Assembly (NCBI GenBank): GCA_035468985.1
Contig: DATISF010000073.1
Span: 12,065-76,064 of the forward strand
DNA: 64,000 bases
Reading direction: 5' to 3'
Source of the DNA: DASVHS01 sp035468985
GTDB taxonomy: Bacteria > Acidobacteriota > Thermoanaerobaculia > Gp7-AA8
The position numbers and the translations under genes were made by a program. Below are positions 36,002 to 43,466 of the stretch, one piece after another. The notes beneath the pieces were generated by a model. It was given only the letters and a program-made list of their open reading frames with translations. It had not been told where the DNA came from and ran no database searches. How positions within the stretch are numbered: the stretch's first letter is position 1; each line of letters begins with the position of its first letter.

Positions 36002-37228
36002 ATGGTCATCGGCGAATCCATCCGCACCAGCCTCGAAGAAGTCCGCGGCCACCCGCTGCGCTCCTTCTTCACGCTGGTCGGCGTGATCCTGGGCACGCTG
36101 GCGATCGTCGTGGTCATGTCCGTCCTCGACGGCGTCGAGGCCGCGGTCTGGCAGGGGGTCGACGATCTCGGCCTTGACGGTGTTCTCTACATGAACCAGC
36201 GCACCCCGACGGATCGTACCGAGCGCGCGAAAGCACACCTCTCGCGCGGCATGCGCGAGGAGGACGTGTCCTGGTTCGACGGGGCCGACAACATCCGCGC
36301 CATCTCTCCAGTCGGCGAGACGAGGGCGGTCATCAACGCCGGAACGGTCGTGCGGCGCGTCGACGTCTACGGCATCGAGCCGCAGTACGCGATCATCAAG
36401 AACCGGAAGACCTCGGCCGGCAGGTTCATCTCCGATCGCGACGTCGCCGGCGTCGCTCCGGTCTGCGTTCTCGGATACAAGCTGAAGGAACAGCTCTTCG
36501 GCGGCGAGAACGCCCTCGGCCAGCAGATCAATCTCGGCGGACGACGGCTGACCGTGATCGGCGTGGGCACGAAATTCAACATGGAGTTCGTCAACGACGA
36601 CGACATGCGGAAGGAGACCGCCGGCGCGTACATCCCGTGGACGCTCTACCGCGACATGTTCGGCCGCGGCAACGCCATCTCCTACATGCTCGCGAAAGCG
36701 ATCGACCCGGAGAAGAGCATCGATGCCGAGGATGAGGCGGCGCGGATTTACCGGCGCGCGCACAACGGGATCGGGGACGTGCACATCGAGAACGTCGGCA
36801 AGGAGATCCTGAAGGAGCGCGGGAACGTCGTCACCATCCTGCGCAACTGGCGCATCGTCTTCTTCTCCATCGCCGGCATCTCGCTGCTCATCGGCGGCGT
36901 GGGCATTTTCTCGGTGCTGAAGATCTCCATCTCGGAGCGACTGTTCGAGATCGGGCTGCGCAAGTCGATGGGTGCGAGCGATGCCGAGGTGTTCCTGCAA
37001 TTTCTGATCGAGTCGATCACGCTGTCGGTGGTCGGCGCGGCGATCGGCCTTCTCGGCGGAATCGCGCTGGTGAAAGTCATCTCCGGATTCTTCCCGGCCG
37101 GCCTTCCCGTGTCGTTCTTCGGGTTGGCTGTGGCCAGCGGATTCGCGATCTCGATCGGATTGCTGGCGGGGCTGTATCCGTCGATGTCGGCCTCGCGGCT
37201 GGAACCGGTCGAGGCGCTTCGGGCGTAG
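36002..37228 (+). CDS. ABC transporter permease (MacB/FtsX type), second copy
   Basis: A 408-residue permease with the same layout as the preceding gene: SFFTLVGVILGTLAIVVVMS near the N-terminus, a periplasmic domain (VRRVDVYGIEPQYAIIKNRK, SYMLAKAIDPEKSIDAEDE), and three late helices including GISLLIGGVGIFSVLKISIS and SITLSVVGAAIGLLGGIAL. The FtsX signature ERLFEIGLRKSMGASDAEVF is present. It is paired with the first permease; together with the adaptor and ATPase they make a full exporter of MacAB type with two different permeases. The substrate is unknown. Confidence 0.92.
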   Translation: MVIGESIRTSLEEVRGHPLRSFFTLVGVILGTLAIVVVMSVLDGVEAAVWQGVDDLGLDGVLYMNQRTPTDRTERAKAHLSRGMREEDVSWFDGADNIRAISPVGETRAVINAGTVVRRVDVYGIEPQYAIIKNRKTSAGRFISDRDVAGVAPVCVLGYKLKEQLFGGENALGQQINLGGRRLTVIGVGTKFNMEFVNDDDMRKETAGAYIPWTLYRDMFGRGNAISYMLAKAIDPEKSIDAEDEAARIYRRAHNGIGDVHIENVGKEILKERGNVVTILRNWRIVFFSIAGISLLIGGVGIFSVLKISISERLFEIGLRKSMGASDAEVFLQFLIESITLSVVGAAIGLLGGIALVKVISGFFPAGLPVSFFGLAVASGFAISIGLLAGLYPSMSASRLEPVEALRA

Positions 37229-37248
37229 CACCCATGTAAGATCTCGCG

Positions 37249-38571
37249 GTGCCCCAAGCGCCCGATCCGCGATTCGTCATCCACGTCACCGAAGAGATGA
37301 TCCGGCACAGCCGGATCCTCGATCTGCTCTACTTCGGCGGCTTTCTCTACGGCGTCGTCGAGCTGCTCATCATCCTGGGACTGGGGATTTCCGCGCGCAT
37401 GCGCGATCTCGCCGCGCGCGTGACGAAGAGGCCGTATGGCATCGCGCTGATCTATGTCGTTGTGTTTTCGATTGTAACGGCGATCTTCGATTTCCCTCTC
37501 TCGTACTACGCCGGCTACGTCGTGCCACATCAGTTCAACCTCTCGAATCAGAACTTCGCGGCATGGATCGGCGACGAGGCGAAGGCGTTCCTGATCGGGC
37601 TCGTGTTCTCGTTGATCGTCGTCCCACCGGCATTGCTGGTGATCCGGAGAGTGAAGCGGTGGTGGCTGGTGTTGTGGGCGGCGGCGATTCCGATCAGCAT
37701 TTTCGTCGTCGTCATCGTTCCGGTGGTCGTCGATCCGGTGTTCAACCGTTTCGAGCCACTCAAGGATCAGGTTCTCCGCCGGAAGTTGCTCGACGAGGCG
37801 GCGCGCGCGGGCATCGAGGGCGGCCGCGTGTACGAGGTGGACAAATCGCGGCAGACGAAGGAGATGAATGCCTACGTGACCGGACTCGGGCCGACCAATC
37901 GCATCGTCATGTGGGACACGCTGCTGAAAAAGCTGAATCAGGACGAAGTTCTGGCCGTGATGGGTCACGAGATGGGCCACTACGTCCTCCATCACGTGTG
38001 GCAGGGTGTGGCGTGGACGATCGCCATCGCCTTTCCGGTGCTGTTCTTCGCGCAGCGCGTCTACGAGCGGGGGATCGGGCGGTGGGGAATCGCCGAGCGC
38101 GGCGATGCCGCGTCGCTGCCGTGGATCCTGCTCATCGTTTCGACGATCTCATTCCTGCTCGCGCCGGTCGAGAACGGCATCTCGCGCCACATCGAACACC
38201 AGGCCGACATCTTCGGCCTCGAGCTGACGCACCTCAACGAGGCGACGGCCTCGTCGTTCGTGAAGTTCGCGGAAGACTCGAAGGTGAATCCGTACCCGAA
38301 CGCCCTCATCGAGTTCTGGCGCTACAGCCACCCCTCGCTCGGGAAGCGTGTCGATTTCGTGCTGAAGTACAAGCCGTGGGAGAGGGGGAGTGGAGCGGCG
38401 CGCTTCCTCGCGCCGTCGGTGGCAACCAGATCCACGGGTCACCGCCCACTCTCGCGCAGATTCCAAATCGAACAGGGTTGTTGGCAATGTAGTCAGCTTT
38501 CTGCGTTCGGTCTTCGTCAGAGCGCAGGATGCGATCAAACGATTCACGTTGCCACAGGCGGCCGCGTGTGA
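37249..38571 (+). CDS. M48 CAAX-type membrane protease with repeat-derived tail
   Basis: A 440-residue frame. The core (to about residue 380) is a Ste24/CAAX-prenyl-protease-1 type M48 peptidase: four or more helices, then the zinc motif AVMGHEMGHYVLHH and the third ligand region SRHIEHQADIFGLELTHLNE. It would cleave membrane proteins from the inner membrane. After FVLKYKPWERGSG the frame runs on for about 60 residues (ARFLAPSVATRSTGHRPLSR) that are encoded by a REP-like repeat and the antisense of a transposase remnant. The native end was probably near KYKPW, so the tail looks acquired. The start is GTG 37249. Confidence 0.85.
   Translation: MPQAPDPRFVIHVTEEMIRHSRILDLLYFGGFLYGVVELLIILGLGISARMRDLAARVTKRPYGIALIYVVVFSIVTAIFDFPLSYYAGYVVPHQFNLSNQNFAAWIGDEAKAFLIGLVFSLIVVPPALLVIRRVKRWWLVLWAAAIPISIFVVVIVPVVVDPVFNRFEPLKDQVLRRKLLDEAARAGIEGGRVYEVDKSRQTKEMNAYVTGLGPTNRIVMWDTLLKKLNQDEVLAVMGHEMGHYVLHHVWQGVAWTIAIAFPVLFFAQRVYERGIGRWGIAERGDAASLPWILLIVSTISFLLAPVENGISRHIEHQADIFGLELTHLNEATASSFVKFAEDSKVNPYPNALIEFWRYSHPSLGKRVDFVLKYKPWERGSGAARFLAPSVATRSTGHRPLSRRFQIEQGCWQCSQLSAFGLRQSAGCDQTIHVATGGRV
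38389..38415. repeat. REP-like copy, left of transposase remnant
   Basis: AGTGGAGCGGCGCGCTTCCT followed by CGCGCCG. It is a close inverted relative of 38668-38694 (three differences in 27 bases). It sits at the point where the M48 protease frame leaves its conserved core. Confidence 0.75.
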
Positions 38572-38640
38572 CGAATGGATCCGAAGCGATCGCTAGAACC
38601 TCTGCACAATGGAGGGCGCTGCGTTGCGTGCGCCGCCGCA
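38416..38640 (-). pseudogene. Decayed REP-associated tyrosine transposase fragment (RAYT)
   Basis: On the minus strand the frame encodes GRLWQRESFDRILRSDEDRT followed by QKADYIANNPVRFGICARVG and GDPWIW, the typical C-terminal part of RAYT/IS200-like transposases (WQRESFDH..R..E, YI..NPV..G, YPW.W). The catalytic HUH and Tyr motifs are missing, so this is only a remnant of about 70-80 residues. It is bounded by inverted REP-like copies, and a Family A end (CTAGAACCTCTGCACAA) lies at 38593-38609. Confidence 0.75.
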
Positions 38641-38667
38641 TCGTCTGCGAGCCGCCGCTGTGGTTTT

Positions 38668-38694
38668 CGGCGCGCTGAAGCGCGCTGCTCCACT
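38668..38694. repeat. REP-like copy, right of transposase remnant
   Basis: Its complement reads AGTGGAGCAGCGCGCTTCAG CGCGCCG, with GT before it, so GTAG lies at the foot of the hairpin as in classic REPs. It includes bases of the TAG stop of the cNMP-binding gene. Confidence 0.75.
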
Positions 38695-39130
38695 ACACCC
38701 TTCGCGCCGTATCCCGCAGCCGCTCGACCAGCAGCTCGCACATCGCCACGGCGAACTTCGCCAGCAGCTGCGGGTCGAAGGCCAGCGCTTCCGACAGCGA
38801 CCTCTTGTCCCACGCGCGCACGGTGACCTGTTCCTCACCGGCGCGGACGGAGACTGATCGTGGCGAGTCGTCGATGAACGCCACCTCGCCGAGGACGTCG
38901 CCGGGACCGACGGTGGCGACGACGACCGGGTGACCGTCGCGCATGGCCACGATGTCGAGGTGCCCGTCTTCGACCGCGAACAGCGTCGAGTCCACCTCCT
39001 GCGCGCGGATCAGATATCCGCCTTCGACGATCCGTTTGACTTCGCCGATGTTCTCGATCCGATGGCGCTCCTTGTCGGTGAAGTAGCGGAACAGGGGATG
39101 ATCGGATTGCTGCGGGAAAAGCTTGTTCAT
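38693..39130 (-). CDS. Cyclic nucleotide-binding domain protein
   Basis: A 145-residue cNMP-binding domain without a DNA-binding domain: LFRYFTDKERHRIENIGEVK, the beta-roll VEGGYLIRAQEVDSTLFAVE, then HPVVVATVGPGDVLGEVAFI, the phosphate-binding cassette in DSPRSVSVRAGEEQVTVRAW and a closing helix. The GEVAFIDDSPRS segment corresponds to the nucleotide cassette. ATG 39130 lies 7 bp after the stop of the V4R-like gene, so they form an operon. The TAG stop is within a REP-like repeat. Confidence 0.82.
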   Translation of the reverse strand: MNKLFPQQSDHPLFRYFTDKERHRIENIGEVKRIVEGGYLIRAQEVDSTLFAVEDGHLDIVAMRDGHPVVVATVGPGDVLGEVAFIDDSPRSVSVRAGEEQVTVRAWDKRSLSEALAFDPQLLAKFAVAMCELLVERLRDTARRV

Positions 39131-39137
39131 TCGCCTC

Positions 39138-39707
39138 TCACTTCCAACTGATGCGCCACTGGCAGTCCGGCGCTCCCTTTGCGAAACATTGCTGATGTTC
39201 GATGACCACGTCCTTGACGCCGGTGAGCTCCGCCATTCTCTCGATCCACCCCGTCGTCCGCGAACAGCCGGCGACCTCGGACGGAAAATTGACGAGACGG
39301 ATCCGCGCGCTGTTCGACGTCTGTTCGTCGACGCGCAGCTCACCGCGGTTGTACAGCGCTCCCCACATCTGTCCGCCCTTGGAGAGCAACGCCGCGGGCG
39401 TGAGCACGAGCGCGAAGAAACGGTAGATGCCGCGGACGGCCTCGCCGGCCGCCTCCCGCCCGGCCCGCCGCGCAAACTTCTCGAGCGGCTCGCCTTTCGC
39501 CTTTGCCGCTTCTTCGGTGAAGACATTCAGCATGTGCACCGGCACGGTCTCGGTGGGAAGGATCGGCGCGCGAAAGCGTGTGGCGTACTCCGGCGGCAGC
39601 TGCGCGAAAACAGCATCGCGCTGTGCCGGTGTCAACTCCGTCTCGATGAACTTCTGCAGGCTGCGAACAGGAGATCCCTTGACGGTGACGCTCTCGTCGA
39701 CATGCAT
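39138..39707 (-). CDS. V4R/DUF2378-like protein
   Basis: A 189-residue protein: SVTVKGSPVRSLQKFIETEL, TPAQRDAVFAQLPPEYATRF, AREAAGEAVRGIYRFFALVL, and the C-terminal part GVKDVVIEHQQCFAKGAPDC with a Cys cluster before QWRISW. It has the same build as the protein at 30183-30761. It is followed by a cNMP-binding protein gene with a 7 bp gap. A joint sensory role is plausible but unproven. ATG 39707 is the start. Confidence 0.72.
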   Translation of the reverse strand: MHVDESVTVKGSPVRSLQKFIETELTPAQRDAVFAQLPPEYATRFRAPILPTETVPVHMLNVFTEEAAKAKGEPLEKFARRAGREAAGEAVRGIYRFFALVLTPAALLSKGGQMWGALYNRGELRVDEQTSNSARIRLVNFPSEVAGCSRTTGWIERMAELTGVKDVVIEHQQCFAKGAPDCQWRISWK

Positions 39708-39741
39708 AGACTGGTTGATCGAAGCCCGATTTTCCGCCGAG

Positions 39742-39747
39742 TATAAT
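39742..39747 (+). promoter_or_regulatory. Possible -10 of tkt promoter
   Basis: A consensus TATAAT lies 26 bp before the transketolase start. The expected -35 window (17 nt upstream) has no good match; TTGATC at 39715-39720 would give a 21 nt spacer. It is therefore only a candidate. Confidence 0.35.
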
Positions 39748-39772
39748 CCAGCGCTTCAAGCGGAGGTCCTTC

Positions 39773-41881
39773 ATGAATGATCAAACGAGCGCCGCGGTGG
39801 AAGCTGCGACCGCGGTCGCTGTCGCCGAAGGGAGCAACGAGCCGAAGATCGGATCGAAGGACAGGCTGGAAGAGCTCTGCGTCAACACGATCCGCTTCCT
39901 CTCTGTCGACGCCGTGCAGAAGGCCAACTCCGGCCATCCCGGCACACCGATGGGTCTGGCCGATATCGGGTTCGTGCTCTTCACCGAGTTCCTGCGTCAC
40001 GATCCGAAGGACCCGCGCTGGAAGAATCGCGACCGCTTCATCCTCTCCTGCGGTCACGCGTCGATGCTGCTCTATTCGCTGCTGCATCTCACCGGGTATC
40101 CCGACATGACGATGGAGCAGCTCGAGAATTTCCGGCAGTGGGGGTCGAAGACCGCTGGACATCCCGAATACGGTCACGCCACGGGAATCGAAGTGACTAC
40201 CGGGCCGCTCGGCCAGGGCATCGCGCACGCCGTGGGAATGAGCCTGGCTTCGAAGATGATGGCGGCGCGCTTCGACACGCCCGACTTCAGCCCGATCGAT
40301 CACTACATCTACGGCATCTGCTCGGACGGCGATCTGATGGAAGGCATCAGCACCGAAGCGGCCTCCTTCGCCGGGCACCTCGGTCTCGGCAATCTGATCT
40401 TCTTCTACGACGACAACCACATCTCGATTGAAGGCGAGACTCGCCTGGCGTTCTCCGAGGATGTGAAGGAGAAGTTCGATGCGCTGGGGTGGCACACGTT
40501 GAAGATCGACGGCAACGATCGCAACGCCATTCGCAAGGCCATCAAGAAAGCGCAGAAGGTCAAGGACCGGCCCACGCTCATCGTCGCGCGCACGGTCATC
40601 GGCTGGGGGAGTCCGAAATATCACGGCACGTCGCGTGCGCACGGCGAGCCTCTCGGCGTCGACGAAGTGAAGGCGACGAAGGCGGCACTCGGCTGGCCGG
40701 AGGAGCCGGCCTTCTACGTTCCGGAAGAAGTTCGCGCGGAGTTCGCGCGCAAGACGAAGAAGCTCTCGCGCGAGCGGAGGAAGTGGGAGAAGAGTTTCGC
40801 CGAGTGGAGCGTACACAATCCGCAACTGCTCACGGAGTGGAACCGCTACTGGACACACGCGCTGTCGGCCGGTTTCGAGAACGAGCTTGTGGCCGCCGCG
40901 AAGAGCGACAAGCCCGCCGCAACACGGGCGCTGTCAGGACAGGTGATCCAGAAACTCACGGCGATGGCGCCGTTCGTCGTGGGCGGCTCGGCTGACCTGG
41001 CACCGTCGACGTCGACGCTGATCAAAGACGCCGGAAGCATCGAGCGGGCAAAAGGGAAGGAAGGCGAGCGGCCGCCGCTCGACGTGTTCAAGGGACGCAA
41101 TCTGCACTTCGGCATCCGCGAGCACGCCATGGGCGCGATCGTCAACGGCATGACGCTGTACGGTTCCTTCCGTTGCTACGGCGCCACGTTCCTGATCTTC
41201 TCCGATTACATGCGCGCCTCGGTTCGCCTGGCGTGTCTGATGAACATCCCTTCGATCTTCGTCTACACGCACGACTCCGTGTTCCTCGGCGAGGACGGAC
41301 CGACGCATCAGCCGATCGAGCACCTCTGGTCGCTGCGCCTGATCCCCAACATGACGTTGTGGCGGCCCGGCGACGGCGCGGAGACAGCGATGGCGTGGGC
41401 GTGGGCGGCCAAGAACGAAGAGGGGCCGCAGCTGATCGTGCTGACGCGGCAGAAGCTCGATCCGATTCCGCGCGGAGAAGCGTTCGATCCGCACGTGATC
41501 TGGCGTGGCGCGTACGTCCTGGACACATACTCGGAGGGCGGGATCACGCTGATGGCGACGGGATCCGAGCTGCCGCTGGCAGTCAAGACCGCCGATCTCC
41601 TGCGCGGGGAGGGCATCAAGGCGCGCGTCGTGTCGGCGCCGTCGCTGGACATCTTCGATCGTCAAGGTGTTGACTACCAGGACTCGGTCCTCGGAGATCG
41701 CAGCCGGGTCGTGGCCATCGAGGCCGGACGTTCATCGGGCTGGTACAAGTACGTCAACCACGATGCGCTGATCATCGGGATCGATCACTTCGGCGCGTCC
41801 GCGCCGTACGAGCAGATCGCCGAACACCTCGGATTCACGCCGGAGAAGATCGCGGCGCGGATCCGGGAGTGGATGCAGTGA
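39773..41881 (+). CDS. tkt: Transketolase
   Basis: A 702-residue transketolase of the pentose phosphate pathway, with CGGAGG before ATG 39773. Motifs: VDAVQKANSGHPGTPMGLAD, the TPP motif ICSDGDLMEGISTEAASFAG with NLIFFYDDNHISIEG, the catalytic His region KYHGTSRAHGEPLGVDEVKA, GGSADLAPSTSTLI, FGIREHAMGAIVNGM, TFLIFSDYMRASVRLA, THDSVFLGEDGPTHQPIEHL and WRPGDGAETAMAW. The extra N-terminal 25 residues (SAAVEAATAVAVAEGSNEPK) are Ala-rich and unusual. The stop overlaps the start of the M20 gene as GTGA. Confidence 0.97.
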   Translation: MNDQTSAAVEAATAVAVAEGSNEPKIGSKDRLEELCVNTIRFLSVDAVQKANSGHPGTPMGLADIGFVLFTEFLRHDPKDPRWKNRDRFILSCGHASMLLYSLLHLTGYPDMTMEQLENFRQWGSKTAGHPEYGHATGIEVTTGPLGQGIAHAVGMSLASKMMAARFDTPDFSPIDHYIYGICSDGDLMEGISTEAASFAGHLGLGNLIFFYDDNHISIEGETRLAFSEDVKEKFDALGWHTLKIDGNDRNAIRKAIKKAQKVKDRPTLIVARTVIGWGSPKYHGTSRAHGEPLGVDEVKATKAALGWPEEPAFYVPEEVRAEFARKTKKLSRERRKWEKSFAEWSVHNPQLLTEWNRYWTHALSAGFENELVAAAKSDKPAATRALSGQVIQKLTAMAPFVVGGSADLAPSTSTLIKDAGSIERAKGKEGERPPLDVFKGRNLHFGIREHAMGAIVNGMTLYGSFRCYGATFLIFSDYMRASVRLACLMNIPSIFVYTHDSVFLGEDGPTHQPIEHLWSLRLIPNMTLWRPGDGAETAMAWAWAAKNEEGPQLIVLTRQKLDPIPRGEAFDPHVIWRGAYVLDTYSEGGITLMATGSELPLAVKTADLLRGEGIKARVVSAPSLDIFDRQGVDYQDSVLGDRSRVVAIEAGRSSGWYKYVNHDALIIGIDHFGASAPYEQIAEHLGFTPEKIAARIREWMQ

Positions 41882-43335
41882 AGCGGGCATGTCTCATTCT
41901 GTTCGTTCTCTCGCTGACTCATGGCGCACCGGCTTCAGCCGGTGAGCGCCCGGCTAAAGCAGGGGCTCCATCGGAGAAACAGGCCGCCGCGGCGACCATC
42001 GACCGCAATGCCGTCGCGCTCAGCGCCCTGAGCGACGAGATCTGGCGCTACGCGGAGACCGCTCTCAAGGAGACGCGCTCATCGAAAGCGCTCGCCGACT
42101 TCGCAGAAAAGAACGGATTCAAGGTGACGCGCGGCGTCGCCGACATGCCGACCGCGTTCGTCGCCGAGTACGGATCGGGAAGTCCCGTCATCGGCATCAT
42201 GGGCGAATACGACGCCCTTCCCGGTATCTCGCAGAAGGCGCAGCCGGCGCGTGAAGCGCTCGAGGCCGGCGCGCCGGGACACGGATGCGGGCACAACCTG
42301 TTCGGCGTCGGAAGTTTCGGCGCGGCGTTGGCGGTGAAGGACCTCATCGCCGCAGGCAAATTGAAAGGAACGATCCGATTCTTCGGCACTCCGGCGGAGG
42401 AGGCGGTCGGCGGAAAGCTCTACATGCTCCGCGACGGCGTCATGGACGGAGTCGACGTGATGCTGGCCTGGCATCCGGCGGATCGAAATGAGGCCGAGAC
42501 CAGAAGCTCGCAGGCAATGCTCGATCTCGAAGTCGAGTTTCACGGCCGCGCCGCACACGCGGCCTACGATCCGTGGAACGGCCGCAGCGCCGTCGACGGG
42601 CTGGAGATCTTCACTCACGCGCTGAACATGATGAGAGAGCACGTCAAGCCGAGCGCGCGCATGCATTACGTGATCGTGAATGGCGGCGACGTGCCGAACG
42701 TCGTTCCGGAGTACGCGAAAGTCTGGCTCTGGCTTCGCGACTCCGACATGACCTCTGTCGAAGAGATGCTTTCGCGCGTGCGCAAAATGGCCGAAGGATC
42801 GGCGATGGCTGCCGACGTGACCTCGAAGGTGACGATCCGTGGCGGCGACTGGAACATGAACGTGAACATGGCCGGCCAGAAGCTCATGCACTCGAACCTG
42901 ATGTGGCTCGGTCCGCTGCAATTCACGAATGAAGAGCAGGAATTCGCGAAGACGATTCAGCGCGCCACGAACGTTCCGGAAAAAGGTCTGAGCGGCGAGG
43001 TCCGTGCGTTCGAGACAAATCCGGGACCGCCGGAAGGCGGGTCCACCGACGTCGGCGACGTCAGCTGGAAGTTTCCAACGATCACGTTGTCCGTCACCAC
43101 CGCACCGGTCGACGCGCCGTGGCACGGCTGGCCGGTCGTTGCCTGCGGCGGGATGTCCATCGGCCACAAGGGCATGATCTACGCGTCGAAGGCGCTGGCA
43201 GCCACGATGATCGACCTCTACAAGAGCCCGCAGACCGTCGCCGAGATCCGCCGTGAATTCGCTGACGACGTGAAGAGCAGCAAGTTCCGCTCGTACATCC
43301 CCGACGGGCCGCCGCAGCTGCCGCCGTCGAAGTAG
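41878..43335 (+). CDS. M20-family amidohydrolase, exported
   Basis: A 485-residue zinc peptidase/amidohydrolase of the AbgB/M20D type. A signal peptide (KRACLILFVLSLTHGAPASAG) leads into mature protein. Metal-site regions: GIMGEYDALPG, GHGCGHNLFGVGSFGAALAV, FFGTPAEEAVGGKLYML, MLAWHPADRNEAETRSS and HGRAAHAAYDPWNGRSAVDG. It likely hydrolyses amide bonds of small molecules such as N-acyl amino acids. A palindromic repeat is placed at residues about 15-31, at the signal-peptide end. GTG 41878 overlaps the transketolase stop. Confidence 0.9.
   Translation: MKRACLILFVLSLTHGAPASAGERPAKAGAPSEKQAAAATIDRNAVALSALSDEIWRYAETALKETRSSKALADFAEKNGFKVTRGVADMPTAFVAEYGSGSPVIGIMGEYDALPGISQKAQPAREALEAGAPGHGCGHNLFGVGSFGAALAVKDLIAAGKLKGTIRFFGTPAEEAVGGKLYMLRDGVMDGVDVMLAWHPADRNEAETRSSQAMLDLEVEFHGRAAHAAYDPWNGRSAVDGLEIFTHALNMMREHVKPSARMHYVIVNGGDVPNVVPEYAKVWLWLRDSDMTSVEEMLSRVRKMAEGSAMAADVTSKVTIRGGDWNMNVNMAGQKLMHSNLMWLGPLQFTNEEQEFAKTIQRATNVPEKGLSGEVRAFETNPGPPEGGSTDVGDVSWKFPTITLSVTTAPVDAPWHGWPVVACGGMSIGHKGMIYASKALAATMIDLYKSPQTVAEIRREFADDVKSSKFRSYIPDGPPQLPPSK
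41921..41971. repeat. In-frame palindromic repeat, copy 2 (M20 gene)
   Basis: A 51 bp element opening ATGGCGCACCGGCTTCAGCC and ending AGCAGGGGCTCCAT, a more decayed palindrome of the family at 9319 and 52546. It is read in a different frame here (HGAPASAGERPAKAGAPS) and still has no stop codon. Confidence 0.8.
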
Positions 43336-43355
43336 GGGGACGAGGGAGAGGACGC

Positions 43356-43443
43356 GAATGGTGAATGTTCAATGTTGAATGGTGAATGGTGAATGAATGC
43401 AAGGATTCACCATTCACCATTCACCATTGAGCATTCACCATTC
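43356..43443. repeat. GAATGGT heptamer inverted repeat
   Basis: Two arms of about 39 bp built from GAATGGT / ACCATTC heptamers face each other around a short centre (AATGCAAGGATT); the arms differ at only two positions. It can form a long hairpin. It fills the gap between the M20 gene and the LigD polymerase-like gene. Confidence 0.85.
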
Positions 43444-43466
43444 CTCGTTTTTCAGTCCTGCGACGC

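Noticed and set aside
34646..37231. An 861-codon frame antisense to the ABC permease genes
   Set aside because: Rich in Arg, Asp and His without any motif; mirrors the real permeases.
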